NCBI RefSeq assembly: GCF_002252705.1
Contig: NZ_NQLA01000013.1
Location: forward strand, 1 to 62,845
Direction of reading: 5' to 3'
DNA from: Vulcanococcus limneticus LL
Lineage (GTDB): Bacteria > Cyanobacteriota > Cyanobacteriia > PCC-6307 > Cyanobiaceae
Length of the DNA stretch: 62,845 nt
Shown here: positions 1 through 9,183 of the stretch, in pieces
Numbering within the stretch: the stretch's first letter is position 1
Layout of the letters: every line of letters starts with the position of its first letter
Program-made: the position numbers and the translations under genes
Notes under the pieces: model-generated
Told to the model about the DNA's origin: nothing
Databases searched by the model: none
Seen by the model: only the letters and a program-made list of their open reading frames with translations

Positions 1-196
1 GGGTAGCCCCCTGCGAAAATAGCTCGATGCCAGGTAAAAACTTGTTCCAGCCAAAGCCTGACTCCTCCCTTGCAGCGGAGAGTTCAGGTTTCATCAGCCA
101 GTCCTGGCAGCAGCTTCTGACAAGACACCCCTCGTGAGAGCTGTCTTGTCAGTGTTGTATTGATGACAGGACTGAGGCTAAGACTGATGACGAGAG
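1..196 (+). ncRNA. Structured intergenic region, possible small RNA (partial at window edge)
   Basis: No protein-coding gene is recognisable here, but the sequence is rich in stems. Bases 117-127 and 142-152 form a perfect 11-bp inverted repeat with a 14-nt loop and no T-run after it. Around 56-94 an interrupted hairpin (CCTGA/TCAGG and CTCC/GGAG) sits inside a possible outer GCCAGG/CCTGGC pairing. A strong intrinsic terminator follows at 197-221. A long interrupted hairpin followed by a terminator suits a 6S-like or other abundant small RNA on the plus strand, but I cannot identify the family. It could also be the 3' UTR of a gene left of the window. Strand is inferred from the terminator. 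Confidence 0.3.
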
Positions 197-221
197 AGCC
201 ACCCTACGGGGTGGCTTTTTT
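197..221 (+). terminator. Intrinsic terminator, plus strand
   Basis: AGCCACCC (197-204) pairs perfectly with GGGTGGCT (209-216) across a TACG loop, and a run of T follows to 221. It ends whatever transcript enters from the left edge or arises in 1-196. Confidence 0.85.
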
Positions 222-479
222 GTTGGGCTGATGGATGGCTCCGGCGGGTTGGATGGCCGCTGTGGCGTGGGGACTGTCCTGCCCGCACAGCCAGGACAGG
301 ATTGCGGCACCGCGGTGGCGGAGCGCCATGGCGCCCTGGCCATCCTCGCCACAGCACAGGCACAGGCACAGGCCAGCCGCAGGGATTGCCGCAGGCTTGG
401 CCGGCAGGGCCGTATTCCTGGAAGGGTCCCTCCCTACCCTGGAGATCCCACCGCCGCCGCCTGTGTGAGCAGCCAGTTC

Positions 480-630
480 ATGGGCCGTCGTGTGGGCTTC
501 CGCCACACCGTGAAGATCGGCTGGTGGGCCTATCGCCTCTGGGACCGGGAGGACTGCATCGATCTCAGTGCTGCGTTTGCCTACCACAGCCTCCAGTCCT
601 TCTTTCCGATTCTGTTGATTGCCCTGGGCT
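480..630 (+). pseudogene. Truncated YihY/BrkB-family membrane protein (N-terminal remnant)
   Basis: An in-frame stretch from ATG 480 reads like the start of a YihY/BrkB (formerly 'RNase BN') inner-membrane protein: a short basic head, then WDREDCIDLSAAFAYHSLQS and FFPILLIAL, the conserved segment leading into the first membrane helix. Resemblance stops at about 628, where the frame runs into the clpC terminator and the antisense of the clpC tail. A full family member has roughly 270-330 residues; only about 50 are present. The downstream part is lost, probably by deletion. Between 222 and 479 I see nothing else that I can name. The family match is from memory of the motif. Confidence 0.5.
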
Positions 631-641
631 CTCACCATGAC

Positions 642-664
642 AAAAGGGGCCCGGTAAGGGCCCC
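642..664 (-). terminator. Intrinsic terminator of clpC
   Basis: On the minus strand GGGGCCC (664-658) pairs with GGGCCCC (652-646) across a 5-nt loop, followed by TTTT (645-642). It lies 48 bp beyond the clpC stop codon. Confidence 0.85.
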
Positions 665-711
665 TGCTACAACGTTAGTTGCAATCACGAATTCACCGTT
701 AGTCTGCTGGT

Positions 712-3246
712 TCAGACACCGCTTCCGGCAAGCTCGGGGATGGCCACGGCGCCTTGCTTGCGGATGACCACCTGCTTGTCGTCGTTGACATCAACCACGG
801 CAGAGTCACCCTCGCCAATGCGGCCGCTGAGGAACTCTTCGGCCAGGGAATCTTCCAGTAGCCGCATTACAGCCCGACGCAGGGGACGGGCCCCATAGCT
901 GGGGTTGTAGCCCTCTTCCACGAGACGCTCCTTGAAGGCCTCGGTGACGGAGAGGTGGATCCCCTTCTCGGCCATCCGGCCAAAGACCTCCTTGAGCATG
1001 ATCTCGGCGATCTCCTTGACCTCGTCGCGGCTGAGCTGACGGAAGACGATGATCTCGTCGAGGCGGTTGAGGAACTCGGGGCGGAAGTACTGCTTCAGCT
1101 CCTCATTCACCAGCGAACGGATGCGGTTGTAGTTGGTCTCCTCGGCATCGCCACCGCCGAATTCAAAGCCAAGACCGCCACCCCCTTTCTCGATGACTTT
1201 CGAACCGATGTTCGAGGTCATAATGATCAGGGTGTTCTTGAAATCCACCGTGCGGCCCTTGGAGTCGGTCAGGCGACCGTCTTCAAGTAGCTGCAGCAGC
1301 AGGTTGAACACATCGGGGTGAGCCTTCTCGATCTCGTCGAACAGCACCACGGTGTAGGGACGCCGGCGTACGGCTTCGGTGAGTTGACCGCCCTCGTTGA
1401 AGCCCACGTAGCCCGGAGGCGAGCCGATCAGCTTGCTGACCGTGTGGCGCTCCATGAATTCCGACATGTCGAGGCGGATCATCGCCTCTTCGCTGCCGAA
1501 GAAGTAGGCCGCCAGCGACTTGGTCAGTTCGGTCTTGCCGACGCCGGTGGGGCCGGAGAAGATGAAGCTGGCAATGGGACGGTTGGGGTTCTTGAGCCCC
1601 ACGCGGGCACGGCGGATAGCGCGGGACACGGCCTTGACGGCTTCGTCCTGACCAATCAAGCGCTGGTGGAGGGTTTCCTCCATGTTCAGAAGCTTGACGG
1701 ACTCGCTCTCGGTGAGCTTCTGCACGGGCACGCCCGTCCACGAGGCCACGATGTGGGCGATGTCCTCCTCGGTGACCACCGGGCTGCGATCAACCGCAGA
1801 CCCTTCGGCCACGGCCACAGCTCCCTCGGCCTCCTTGCTGAGCTCGCTCGTGGGTTCTTCGTCTTTGCGGGTCTGCAGGATGGAGCGGATCTGATCGCGC
1901 AGCTCTACTTCCTTGTCGCGCAGTTCGCCGGCCTTGCCGAAGTCCTGCTCGCGGACGGCGTCCTCTTTCAGCTTCTGGATCTCCCGCAGCTGCTTGTCCA
2001 CCTCCTTGGCGGCAGGGGGCAGCTTGGAGTTCATCAGCCGCACGCGGCTGCCGGCCTCGTCGATCAGGTCGATCGCCTTATCGGGCAGGAAGCGATCGGA
2101 GATGTAGCGATCGCCCAGGGTGGCGGCGGCGATCAGTGCTTCGTCGGCGATCTTGAGGCGATGGTGGGCCTCATAGCGCTCCTTGAGACCCCGCAGGATC
2201 TCGATCGTGTCGTCGACCGAAGGCTCACCCACCATCACCGGCTGGAAGCGGCGCTCCAGGGCCGCATCGCGCTCGATGTGCTTGCGGTATTCATCGAGGG
2301 TGGTGGCGCCGATGCACTGCAGCTCGCCGCGGGCCAGGGCGGGCTTGAGGATGTTGGCGGCGTCGATGGCGCCCTCCGCCGCACCGGCCCCGATCAGGGT
2401 GTGCACCTCGTCGATCACGAGGATCACGTTGCCGGCGCTGCGGATCTCCTCCATGATCTTCTTGAGGCGCTCCTCGAACTCACCCCGATATTTGGTGCCT
2501 GCCACCAGCAGGCCGATGTCGAGGGTGAGGACGCGCTTCTCCTCAAGGATGTCGGGCACATCGCCCGAGTTGATGCGCTGGGCCAGGCCCTCGGCGATGG
2601 CGGTCTTGCCGACGCCCGGTTCGCCGATCAGCACCGGATTGTTCTTGGTGCGGCGCCCGAGGATCTGGATGACGCGCTCGATTTCTTTCTGGCGGCCCAC
2701 CACCGGGTCCAGCTTGCCGTCGGCGGCCTGCTGGGTGAGGTTGCTGCCGAATTCGTCGAGGGTGGGGGTCTTGGTGGAGCCCTTGCTGCCGCCACCGGAG
2801 CTGACCTCTGCGGTCTCGCCCAGCATGCGGATCACCTGGGTGCGGACCTTGGCCAGGTCCACGCCGAGGTTTTCCAGTACCCGGGCGGCGACGCCTTCGC
2901 CCTCGCGGATCAGGCCCAGCAGCAGGTGCTCGGTGCCGATGTAGTTGTGACCGAGCTGGCGGGCCTCCTCCAGGGAGAGCTCCAGCACGCGCTTGGCCCG
3001 GGGGGTGAAGGGGATCTCCACGGCCACGAAGCCGGAGCCGCGGCCGATGATCTTCTCGACCTCGACCCGGGCGTCCTTGAGGTTGACCCCCATGGACTTG
3101 AGGACTTTGGCGGCCACACCGGTGCCCTCGCCGATCAGGCCCAGCAGGATCTGCTCGGTGCCGACGAAGTTGTGGCCGAGGCGGCGGGCCTCCTCCTGGG
3201 CCAGCATGATCACCTTGATGGCCTTCTCGGTAAACCGCTCGAACAT
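712..3246 (-). CDS. clpC: ATP-dependent Clp protease ATP-binding subunit ClpC
   Basis: This is a class I Hsp100/AAA+ unfoldase of 844 residues. It unfolds substrates and feeds them to the ClpP/ClpR peptidase, and in cyanobacteria it is an essential housekeeping chaperone. Order: two Clp N-terminal repeats (about 1-145), first AAA+ module with Walker A GEPGVGKT (208-215), a middle region with a UVR-like segment ([14 protein letters not shown]) that distinguishes ClpC from ClpB, second AAA+ module with GPTGVGKT (about 550), and the ClpP-contact/D2-small domain. The ATG at 3246 gives the classic [20 protein letters not shown] start. It is monocistronic with its own terminator at 642-664. The open frame antisense to it (plus strand) is only a codon-bias shadow. 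Confidence 0.98.
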   Translation of the reverse strand: MFERFTEKAIKVIMLAQEEARRLGHNFVGTEQILLGLIGEGTGVAAKVLKSMGVNLKDARVEVEKIIGRGSGFVAVEIPFTPRAKRVLELSLEEARQLGHNYIGTEHLLLGLIREGEGVAARVLENLGVDLAKVRTQVIRMLGETAEVSSGGGSKGSTKTPTLDEFGSNLTQQAADGKLDPVVGRQKEIERVIQILGRRTKNNPVLIGEPGVGKTAIAEGLAQRINSGDVPDILEEKRVLTLDIGLLVAGTKYRGEFEERLKKIMEEIRSAGNVILVIDEVHTLIGAGAAEGAIDAANILKPALARGELQCIGATTLDEYRKHIERDAALERRFQPVMVGEPSVDDTIEILRGLKERYEAHHRLKIADEALIAAATLGDRYISDRFLPDKAIDLIDEAGSRVRLMNSKLPPAAKEVDKQLREIQKLKEDAVREQDFGKAGELRDKEVELRDQIRSILQTRKDEEPTSELSKEAEGAVAVAEGSAVDRSPVVTEEDIAHIVASWTGVPVQKLTESESVKLLNMEETLHQRLIGQDEAVKAVSRAIRRARVGLKNPNRPIASFIFSGPTGVGKTELTKSLAAYFFGSEEAMIRLDMSEFMERHTVSKLIGSPPGYVGFNEGGQLTEAVRRRPYTVVLFDEIEKAHPDVFNLLLQLLEDGRLTDSKGRTVDFKNTLIIMTSNIGSKVIEKGGGGLGFEFGGGDAEETNYNRIRSLVNEELKQYFRPEFLNRLDEIIVFRQLSRDEVKEIAEIMLKEVFGRMAEKGIHLSVTEAFKERLVEEGYNPSYGARPLRRAVMRLLEDSLAEEFLSGRIGEGDSAVVDVNDDKQVVIRKQGAVAIPELAGSGV

Positions 3247-3426
3247 GGGGCGGTGCCTTTTGCGGGTGTCACCAACCTATCAGGGTTGGACGGTGGTGTG
3301 TGGTTGCGGCGGCCACGGGGGCAAAGCCGTTGCAGCGCAGCTGGACTGCCCAGGTGTTTCCAACAATTCAACCGACTGAACTTTCGGTTCTTCGCATCAA
3401 AAAATGGCGGCAATCCGCACAGCCGC

Positions 3427-3969
3427 TCAGCGGTCGCAGGACGGAGCCTCCCGCCCGATTCGACGCCATTGGATCAGGGCGTCCTGGCCGTTGCGGTAGT
3501 AGCGGCGACGGACCCCTGCAGTCTCGAAGCCCAGGGCCCGATAGAGGGCCTGGGCCGGGCCGTTGTCGGCCGCGACCTCCAAGGTGGCGTGGCGGGCTCC
3601 GCGCCCCACGGCCTCGGCCAGCAGGGCCTCCAGCAGCTGGCGGCCCAGGCCGCCGCGTCGATGGGCCGGATCCACCGCCACCACGGTGATGTGCAGCTCA
3701 TCCACCACCAGCCAGCCGCAGGCCAGCCCCACCAGCGCCCGCCCCTGCCAGAGGCCGAGCCCGGGGCGCTCCGCCGCCGCCAGTTCCGTGTGCCACTGCT
3801 GGTCCGACCACAGGCCGCCCAGGGCAGCGGCGTCCAGGCCCAGACAGGCCTCCAGGTCCGCCGGGGTCAGGGGGGCCAGCTGCGGGGTCGATGGGGCCGC
3901 CCCATCCCGGGTCGTGCCCTCCACCGTCGTGGCCGCCGGCTGGGCTGGCGCGTCGGATTCGCTGGGCAC
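3427..3969 (-). CDS. rimI: Ribosomal-protein-alanine N-acetyltransferase (RimI-like GNAT)
   Basis: This is a 180-residue GNAT-fold acetyltransferase. RimI-type enzymes transfer acetyl from acetyl-CoA to the N-terminal amine of a ribosomal protein. The acetyl-CoA P-loop is VDPAHRRGGLGRQLL (Q/RxxGxG pattern). The C-terminal half has the RimI-typical NxxAxxLYxxLGF-like NGPAQALYRALGFETAGVRRRYY. The first 35 or so residues are a Pro/Ala/Thr-rich extension not usual in RimI (about 150 aa), so the true start may be internal. It is divergent from lysA with only 58 bp between the assumed starts, and lies downstream of clpC's promoter region on the same strand. A weak hairpin (GCGG/CCGC) followed by T6 near 3398-3416 may terminate it. 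Another GNAT specificity cannot be excluded. Confidence 0.8.
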   Translation of the reverse strand: MPSESDAPAQPAATTVEGTTRDGAAPSTPQLAPLTPADLEACLGLDAAALGGLWSDQQWHTELAAAERPGLGLWQGRALVGLACGWLVVDELHITVVAVDPAHRRGGLGRQLLEALLAEAVGRGARHATLEVAADNGPAQALYRALGFETAGVRRRYYRNGQDALIQWRRIGREAPSCDR

Positions 3970-4027
3970 GGAAGACAGGCCGGGTGCTGCCTACGATTGT
4001 CAACTCGTTCTGTCATACGGCCCCGAG

Positions 4028-5473
4028 ATGAGCAGCAGCACGGCCAGCGCCCCCTCCGGTGCCGCGATCAGCGCCGATGCCGCTGGCGCCGGGGCAGGAA
4101 GCCCCGCGGCCACCTCTGCTCCGCGCCCCTTCGAGGTCGAGCGGGATGCGGCCAGTCCCAACCGCAACCTGACCCCGCTCACCACCCGCATCGACGGCCA
4201 AGGTCAGCTCGAGGTGGGTGGCATTGCCCTGGGCGAGCTGGCCCGCCGCTACGGCACTCCCCTCTACGTGCTGGATGAGGCCACCCTGCGGGGCACCTGC
4301 GCCGCCTATCGGGACGCTCTGGCCGCCCACTACCCCGGCGAGGCTCTGGCCCTCTACGCCTCCAAGGCCAACAGCAGCCTGGCGATCACCGCCCTGGTGG
4401 CCTCCGAGGGGCTGGGCCTCGATGCAGTGTCGGCCGGCGAGCTGCTCACGGCCCTGGACGGCGGTATGGCGCCCGATCGGATCGTCTTCCACGGCAACAA
4501 CAAGTCGCTTGAGGAGCTGGACCTGGCGGTGCAGCGCGGCGTGACTGTGGTGGTGGACAACTGGTTCGACCTGGAGAACCTGGCGGCCCTGGCGCCGACG
4601 GCCCCGGTGAACCTGATGCTGCGCTTCACGCCCGGCATCGAGTGCCATACCCACGAGTACATCCGCACCGGCCACCTCGACAGCAAGTTCGGCTTTGACC
4701 CCGACCAGCTGGAGCCGGTGCTTAAGCACCTGGCCGGCTGCCCCTGGGCTCGCCTCAGCGGCCTGCATGCCCATATCGGCTCCCAGATCTTCGAGCTGCA
4801 GCCCCACCACGATCTTGCGGCGGTACTGGCCGATGCCCTGGCCCTGGCCCGCTCCCTCGGCCATCCCGTGACCGATCTGAACGTAGGCGGCGGTCTCGGC
4901 ATCCGCTATGTGGCCAGCGACGATCCCCCGTCGATCCAGCAGTGGGTGCGCACCGTGGCTGAGGCGGTGGTCGCCGCTTGCCAGGCACGTGGCCTGGAGC
5001 TGCCCCGGCTGCTGTGTGAACCAGGGCGTTCCCTGGTGGCCACCGCCGGCGTGACCCTCTACACGGTGGGCAGCCGCAAGGAGATTCCCGGAATCCGCAC
5101 CTACCTGTCGGTGGACGGGGGCATGAGCGATAACCCCCGGCCGATCACCTATCAGTCGCGCTACACGGCGTTGCTGGCGGAGCGGCCCGAGGCCGAGGCC
5201 AGCGAGACGGTGACCGTGGCCGGCAAGCACTGCGAATCCGGCGACGTGCTGCTCAAGGACCTGGCCCTGCCTCCCGCCACCAGCGGCGAGGTGCTGGCCG
5301 TGTTCGCCACCGGCGCCTACAACGCCTCCATGGCCTCCAACTACAACCGCATCCCCCGGCCCGCCACGGTGCTGGTGGGCGATGGTCAGGCTGATCTGGT
5401 GCAGCGCCGTGAGCGGCCAGAGGAGCTGCTGCGCTACGACGTCCTGCCCGAGCGCCTGCGGCCGGTAGCCTGA
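4028..5473 (+). CDS. lysA: Diaminopimelate decarboxylase
   Basis: This PLP enzyme performs the last step of lysine synthesis, decarboxylating meso-diaminopimelate to L-lysine in the cytosol. It is a fold-III alanine-racemase-type barrel of 481 residues. The PLP lysine is K113 in YASKANSS. HAHIGSQ, the NVGGGLGI phosphate-binding loop, EPGRSLV and the CESGD substrate-binding cysteine motif are all present, and the C-terminal beta domain contains GAYNASMASNYN. I chose ATG 4028; the frame is open further upstream but that part overlaps rimI antisense. About 60 residues before the conserved core form a low-complexity Ala/Ser-rich head. It heads a plus-strand run with cdaA 24 bp downstream, so cell-wall precursor supply and c-di-AMP signalling may be co-transcribed. 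Confidence 0.95.
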   Translation: MSSSTASAPSGAAISADAAGAGAGSPAATSAPRPFEVERDAASPNRNLTPLTTRIDGQGQLEVGGIALGELARRYGTPLYVLDEATLRGTCAAYRDALAAHYPGEALALYASKANSSLAITALVASEGLGLDAVSAGELLTALDGGMAPDRIVFHGNNKSLEELDLAVQRGVTVVVDNWFDLENLAALAPTAPVNLMLRFTPGIECHTHEYIRTGHLDSKFGFDPDQLEPVLKHLAGCPWARLSGLHAHIGSQIFELQPHHDLAAVLADALALARSLGHPVTDLNVGGGLGIRYVASDDPPSIQQWVRTVAEAVVAACQARGLELPRLLCEPGRSLVATAGVTLYTVGSRKEIPGIRTYLSVDGGMSDNPRPITYQSRYTALLAERPEAEASETVTVAGKHCESGDVLLKDLALPPATSGEVLAVFATGAYNASMASNYNRIPRPATVLVGDGQADLVQRRERPEELLRYDVLPERLRPVA

Positions 5474-5497
5474 CCCGGAGCACGGGGGCAGTGGGCG

Positions 5498-6394
5498 GTG
5501 TTTGGGCTCGGGCCGTTGGATCTGAGGCTGCTGCTGGATCTGCTCTTCGCCACGGCCCTTGGCATGGTGCTGTTGTCGCGGGTGAACGAGCCGCGCACCC
5601 TCTGGCTGCTGCGGGGCTATCTCACCCTGGTGGCGCTGGCCTGGGTGGTGCAGCGCTACGCCGATCTGCCGCTCACCAGCAAGTTGGTGGATGCCCTGGT
5701 GCTGGCCTGCAGCCTGGCCCTGGCCATCCTCTGGCAAGGGGAGCTGCGCCGGCTGATGGAACTGCTCGGCACTGGCCGGCTTGATGTGCTGTTCGGCAGT
5801 CGTCGGGCCGACCAGCTCGCCTCGGGCTCGGTGGCGGTGCTGAGCGAGGCGGCGGGGCGCCTGTCCCAGCTGCGGCGCGGTGGCCTCATCGTGCTGGATC
5901 TGGGCAGTGATCTGCGCCCCGAGGACTTCCTCAATCCCGGCATCGCCCTCGATGCCCAGCTCTCGGTGGATCTGGTGCTCAATCTCTTCGCCCAGGACAC
6001 GCCCCTCCACGACGGAGCTGTGCTGGTCAAGGACAACCGCATCCTCTCGGCCGGGGTGATCCTGCCCCTCTCGCGCCACCAGGGCCTGAACCGCTACGGC
6101 ACCCGCCACCTGGCGGCCCTGGGGATCACCGAGCGCTTCGATCGCTGTCTCTGCATCGTGGTCTCCGAGGAGACCGGCACCCTGTCGCTGGCGCGTCAGG
6201 GCCGGCTGGAGCGCCCGATCACCAGCAGTCGCCTCCAGGAGTTGCTCAGCGCCGCTGTGGTCAAGAGCTCCACCAAGGCTGGCGGCAAGGGCTCCGTCAA
6301 ACCCGCCGCAAAGGCGGCTGCCAATCCTGCCCCGCTGTTGCCATCGGCCAGTGGGCGTAGCGTGTCAGCGGATTCGCCCGATCGTCATCCATGA
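5498..6394 (+). CDS. cdaA: Diadenylate cyclase (CdaA/DacA family)
   Basis: It makes cyclic di-AMP from two ATP at the membrane; the nucleotide controls potassium and osmotic homeostasis and, in cyanobacteria, night survival. The protein has 298 residues. The N-terminal third has three hydrophobic helices (about 10-30, 38-52, 60-80), followed by a DAC domain. The catalytic DGA motif is D172-G173-A174 in LHDGAVLV. The second motif, RHR in most members, reads RHL at 203-205 (GTRHLAALG). The C-terminus is a Lys/Ala/Pro-rich tail. The start is GTG 5498, which places the first helix correctly; no ATG fits. The stop overlaps the uppS ATG (ATGA at 6391-6394), so the two are translationally coupled. 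Confidence 0.93.
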   Translation: MFGLGPLDLRLLLDLLFATALGMVLLSRVNEPRTLWLLRGYLTLVALAWVVQRYADLPLTSKLVDALVLACSLALAILWQGELRRLMELLGTGRLDVLFGSRRADQLASGSVAVLSEAAGRLSQLRRGGLIVLDLGSDLRPEDFLNPGIALDAQLSVDLVLNLFAQDTPLHDGAVLVKDNRILSAGVILPLSRHQGLNRYGTRHLAALGITERFDRCLCIVVSEETGTLSLARQGRLERPITSSRLQELLSAAVVKSSTKAGGKGSVKPAAKAAANPAPLLPSASGRSVSADSPDRHP

Positions 6395-7185
6395 GTCGCG
6401 CCCTGGCGACCTCCGATCCATCCCAGGGGAGTCGACCCGTGCTGCAGGCCCTGCCGGCGGACCTCGATCCGACCCGGCTGCCGGCCCACGTGGCCGTGAT
6501 CATGGACGGCAACGGCCGCTGGGCCCGACGCCGCAACCTGCCGCGGGTGATGGGGCATCGGGAGGGGGTGGAGGCCCTCAAGCGCACCCTGCGCCTCTGC
6601 AGCGACTGGGGCATCGGCGCCCTCACGGCCTACGCCTTCTCCACCGAGAACTGGAGCCGGCCCGGTGAGGAGGTGAGCTTCCTGATGGCCCTGTTCGAGC
6701 GGGTGCTGGCCCGCGAACTGGAGGGTCTGGAGCGCGAGCAGGTGCGCATCCGCTTCTTCGGTGATCTGCAGCAGCTGCCCACAGGCCTGCAGGAGCTGAT
6801 CGCCAGCGCCGAGGCCCGCACCGCCAACAACGTCGGCATCCATTTCAACGTCTGCACCAACTACGGCGGCCGCCGCGAGCTGGTGCGCGCCGCCCGCCGC
6901 CTGGCGGACCAGGTCGCCCGTGGGGAGCTGGATCCGGCGGCGATCGATGAGGCTGCCTTCGCCGCCGAGCTGCACACCGCCGGCGAGTCCGACCCTGACC
7001 TGCTGATCCGCACCAGCGGTGAACAGCGCATCAGTAACTTTCTGCTCTGGCAGCTCGCCTATGCCGAGTTGCACGTCACCGATGTGCTCTGGCCCGACTT
7101 CGACGCCCAGTCCCTGACCCTGGCCCTGCAGGACTATCAGGGCCGCCAGCGCCGTTTCGGCGGCGTCGATCCCGTCTCCCCCTGA
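6391..7185 (+). CDS. uppS: Undecaprenyl diphosphate synthase (cis-prenyltransferase)
   Basis: It condenses isopentenyl diphosphate onto farnesyl diphosphate in cis to make the C55 lipid carrier for peptidoglycan and other glycans. It has 264 residues. Conserved region I is [13 protein letters not shown] with catalytic D39, followed by [24 protein letters not shown] comes next, and [20 protein letters not shown] is region V. The ATG overlaps the cdaA stop and is the only sensible start. About 30 Pro/Ser-rich residues precede the domain. bioB begins 10 bp later. cdaA-uppS coupling recalls the cell-wall linkage of diadenylate cyclases in Firmicutes, although the glmM partner is not here. Confidence 0.96.
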   Translation: MSRALATSDPSQGSRPVLQALPADLDPTRLPAHVAVIMDGNGRWARRRNLPRVMGHREGVEALKRTLRLCSDWGIGALTAYAFSTENWSRPGEEVSFLMALFERVLARELEGLEREQVRIRFFGDLQQLPTGLQELIASAEARTANNVGIHFNVCTNYGGRRELVRAARRLADQVARGELDPAAIDEAAFAAELHTAGESDPDLLIRTSGEQRISNFLLWQLAYAELHVTDVLWPDFDAQSLTLALQDYQGRQRRFGGVDPVSP

Positions 7186-7195
7186 TCACCCCGCC

Positions 7196-8221
7196 TTGAT
7201 CGCCACCCCCGCTTACCACGCCAGCACCGCCGCCAACGCCGTCCCCGGGGCTCCGCCGGCACCGTCGATCCGTCACGACTGGACGGTCCCAGAGATCCAG
7301 GCGCTGCTGGAGCTGCCCCTGATGGACCTGCTCTGGTGGGCCCAGGCTGTGCACCGCGCCGCCAATCCCGGCTACCGGGTGCAACTGGCTTCGCTGCTGA
7401 GCGTCAAGACCGGCGGCTGCGAGGAGGACTGCGCCTACTGCCCCCAGTCGCTGCACAACAGCAGCGATGTAACGGGCCGGCCCGAGCTTGAGGTGGAGCC
7501 GGTGCTGGAGCGGGCCCGGGCCGCCAAGCAGGCCGGAGCCCACCGCTTCTGCATGGGCTGGGCCTGGCGCGACATCCGCGATGGCGCCCCATTTGAGGCG
7601 ATGCTGCAGATGGTGCGTGGGGTGCGGGAGCTGGGATTGGAGGCCTGCGTGACCGCCGGCATGCTCACCGACAGCCAGGCGGCGCGGCTGGCGGAGGCCG
7701 GCCTCACCTCCTACAACCACAACCTCGACACCAGCCCCGAGCACTACGACCGGATCATCAGCACCCGCACGTATCAGGAGCGGCTGGAAACCCTGGCGCG
7801 GGTGCGCCGGGCCGGTATCTCCATGTGCTGCGGCGGCATCATCGGCATGGGCGAGACCACCACGGACCGGGCCTCCCTGTTGCAGGTGCTGGCCAGCCTC
7901 AACCCCCATCCCGAGAGCGTGCCGATCAATGCCCTGGTGGCGGTGGAGGGCACGCCGCTGCAGGAGCAGCCGCCGGTGGATCCGCTGGAGCTGGTGCGGA
8001 TGGTGGCCGTGGCCCGGATCCTGATGCCCACCAGTCGGGTGCGGCTCAGCGCGGGCCGCGAAACCATGAGCCGCGAGGGCCAGGTGCTCTGCCTGCTGGC
8101 GGGCGCCGATTCGATCTTCTACGGCGACACCCTGCTCACCACCGGCAACTCCGCAGTGGACGCTGACCGCGAGCTGCTGGCGGCCGCGGGCGTGAACCCC
8201 TGGCTCGATCCCTCCCGCTGA
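7196..8221 (+). CDS. bioB: Biotin synthase
   Basis: This radical-SAM enzyme inserts sulfur into dethiobiotin, the last step of biotin synthesis. It has 341 residues with the radical [4Fe-4S] motif C75-x3-C79-x2-C82 ([13 protein letters not shown]), then the TIM-barrel core with [33 protein letters not shown] and SAGRETM. BioB also binds a [2Fe-2S] cluster that is the sulfur donor; the relevant cysteines and the SAGRE arginine are in place. The start is assigned to TTG 7196, 10 bp after uppS, because no ATG or GTG fits before the conserved core; the first 25 residues are low complexity, so this start is uncertain. Confidence 0.95.
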   Translation: MIATPAYHASTAANAVPGAPPAPSIRHDWTVPEIQALLELPLMDLLWWAQAVHRAANPGYRVQLASLLSVKTGGCEEDCAYCPQSLHNSSDVTGRPELEVEPVLERARAAKQAGAHRFCMGWAWRDIRDGAPFEAMLQMVRGVRELGLEACVTAGMLTDSQAARLAEAGLTSYNHNLDTSPEHYDRIISTRTYQERLETLARVRRAGISMCCGGIIGMGETTTDRASLLQVLASLNPHPESVPINALVAVEGTPLQEQPPVDPLELVRMVAVARILMPTSRVRLSAGRETMSREGQVLCLLAGADSIFYGDTLLTTGNSAVDADRELLAAAGVNPWLDPSR

Positions 8222-8229
8222 GGTCGGCC

Positions 8230-9183
8230 ATGACAGTGCAGGTGGCGGCCTTCTACGGCTTTGCGGCAATGGAAGGCCTGCTGGAGCTGCAGCAGGAGCT
8301 GAAGGCTCTGGCGGCGGCTGGGACTGTGCGGGGCACGATCCTGCTGGCGGGTGAGGGCGTCAACGGCACCATCAGCGGGCCGCCGGCCGGGGTGGGGCGG
8401 GTGCTGGCGCGGCTGCGGGCCCTGCCGGGCCTGACGAACCTGGAGGCCAAGCTCAGCTGGGCGCCGCAGCCGGTGTTCCACCGGCTCAAGGTGCGGCTCA
8501 AGCGCGAGATCGTGACCATGGGCTGCCCCACGGTGAAGCCGGCTGAACAGGTGGGCACCTACGTGCCCCCCGAGCACTGGGACGAGCTGATCCGCGACCC
8601 CGACACCCTGGTGATCGACACCCGCAATGCCTACGAGGTGGCGATCGGCAGCTTCGAGGGCGCCCTCGATCCCGGCACCGCCAGCTTCCGGGAGTTCCCC
8701 ACCTGGGTGGAGCAGGAGCTGCGGCCCCTGGTGGCTCAGCGCCGGCCCAAGGCGATCGCCATGTTCTGCACGGGCGGTATCCGCTGCGAGAAGGCCACGG
8801 CCTACCTGCAGCAGCAGGGCTTCGCCGGGGTGCATCACCTCCAGGGCGGGATCCTGAAGTATCTGGAGGAGGTGCCCGAGCAGGGCAGCAGCTGGCGGGG
8901 GGAGTGCTACGTGTTCGACCGGCGCGTGAGTGTGAATCACCGGCTGGAGCCAGGGATCTACAGCCTCTGCCATGCCTGCGGCCTGCCCCTCTCACCTGCC
9001 GATCGGGCCCTCCCCAGCTACCGGGAGGGGGTGAGCTGTCGTCACTGCATCGAGCGGTTCAGCGAGGCCGATCGCGAGCGCTTCGCCGAGCGTCAGCGGC
9101 AGATGGAGCGGGCCCGCACCCGCCGGGATGTCCCCATGGGGGTGTCGCCGGGGGCTGTGGCGCGGGGAGGCCAGGGGGCGTGA
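8230..9183 (+). CDS. trhO: tRNA uridine(34) hydroxylase, rhodanese family
   Basis: TrhO (YceA/UPF0176 family) hydroxylates U34 of certain tRNAs to 5-hydroxyuridine using molecular oxygen. The 317-residue protein has an N-terminal acylphosphatase-like domain with GEGVNGTISG (about 41-50), then a rhodanese domain with VIDTRNAYEVAIG and the active-site loop CTGGIRCEKAT (Cys180), and a C-terminal region with cysteine pairs CHAC and CRHC that may bind metal. ATG 8230 follows bioB by 8 bp. The last residues overlap the GTG start of the next gene by 4 bases (GTGA). Confidence 0.93.
   Translation: MTVQVAAFYGFAAMEGLLELQQELKALAAAGTVRGTILLAGEGVNGTISGPPAGVGRVLARLRALPGLTNLEAKLSWAPQPVFHRLKVRLKREIVTMGCPTVKPAEQVGTYVPPEHWDELIRDPDTLVIDTRNAYEVAIGSFEGALDPGTASFREFPTWVEQELRPLVAQRRPKAIAMFCTGGIRCEKATAYLQQQGFAGVHHLQGGILKYLEEVPEQGSSWRGECYVFDRRVSVNHRLEPGIYSLCHACGLPLSPADRALPSYREGVSCRHCIERFSEADRERFAERQRQMERARTRRDVPMGVSPGAVARGGQGA

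Noticed and set aside
1318-4278. A 986-codon open frame on the plus strand opposite clpC
   Set aside because: It mirrors clpC and rimI codons in antisense, has Leu/Gly/Ala/His-rich shadow composition, and no recognisable motif.
4013-6109. A 698-codon minus-strand frame opposite lysA and cdaA
   Set aside because: Antisense codon shadow in high-GC DNA; the plus-strand genes have all the catalytic motifs.
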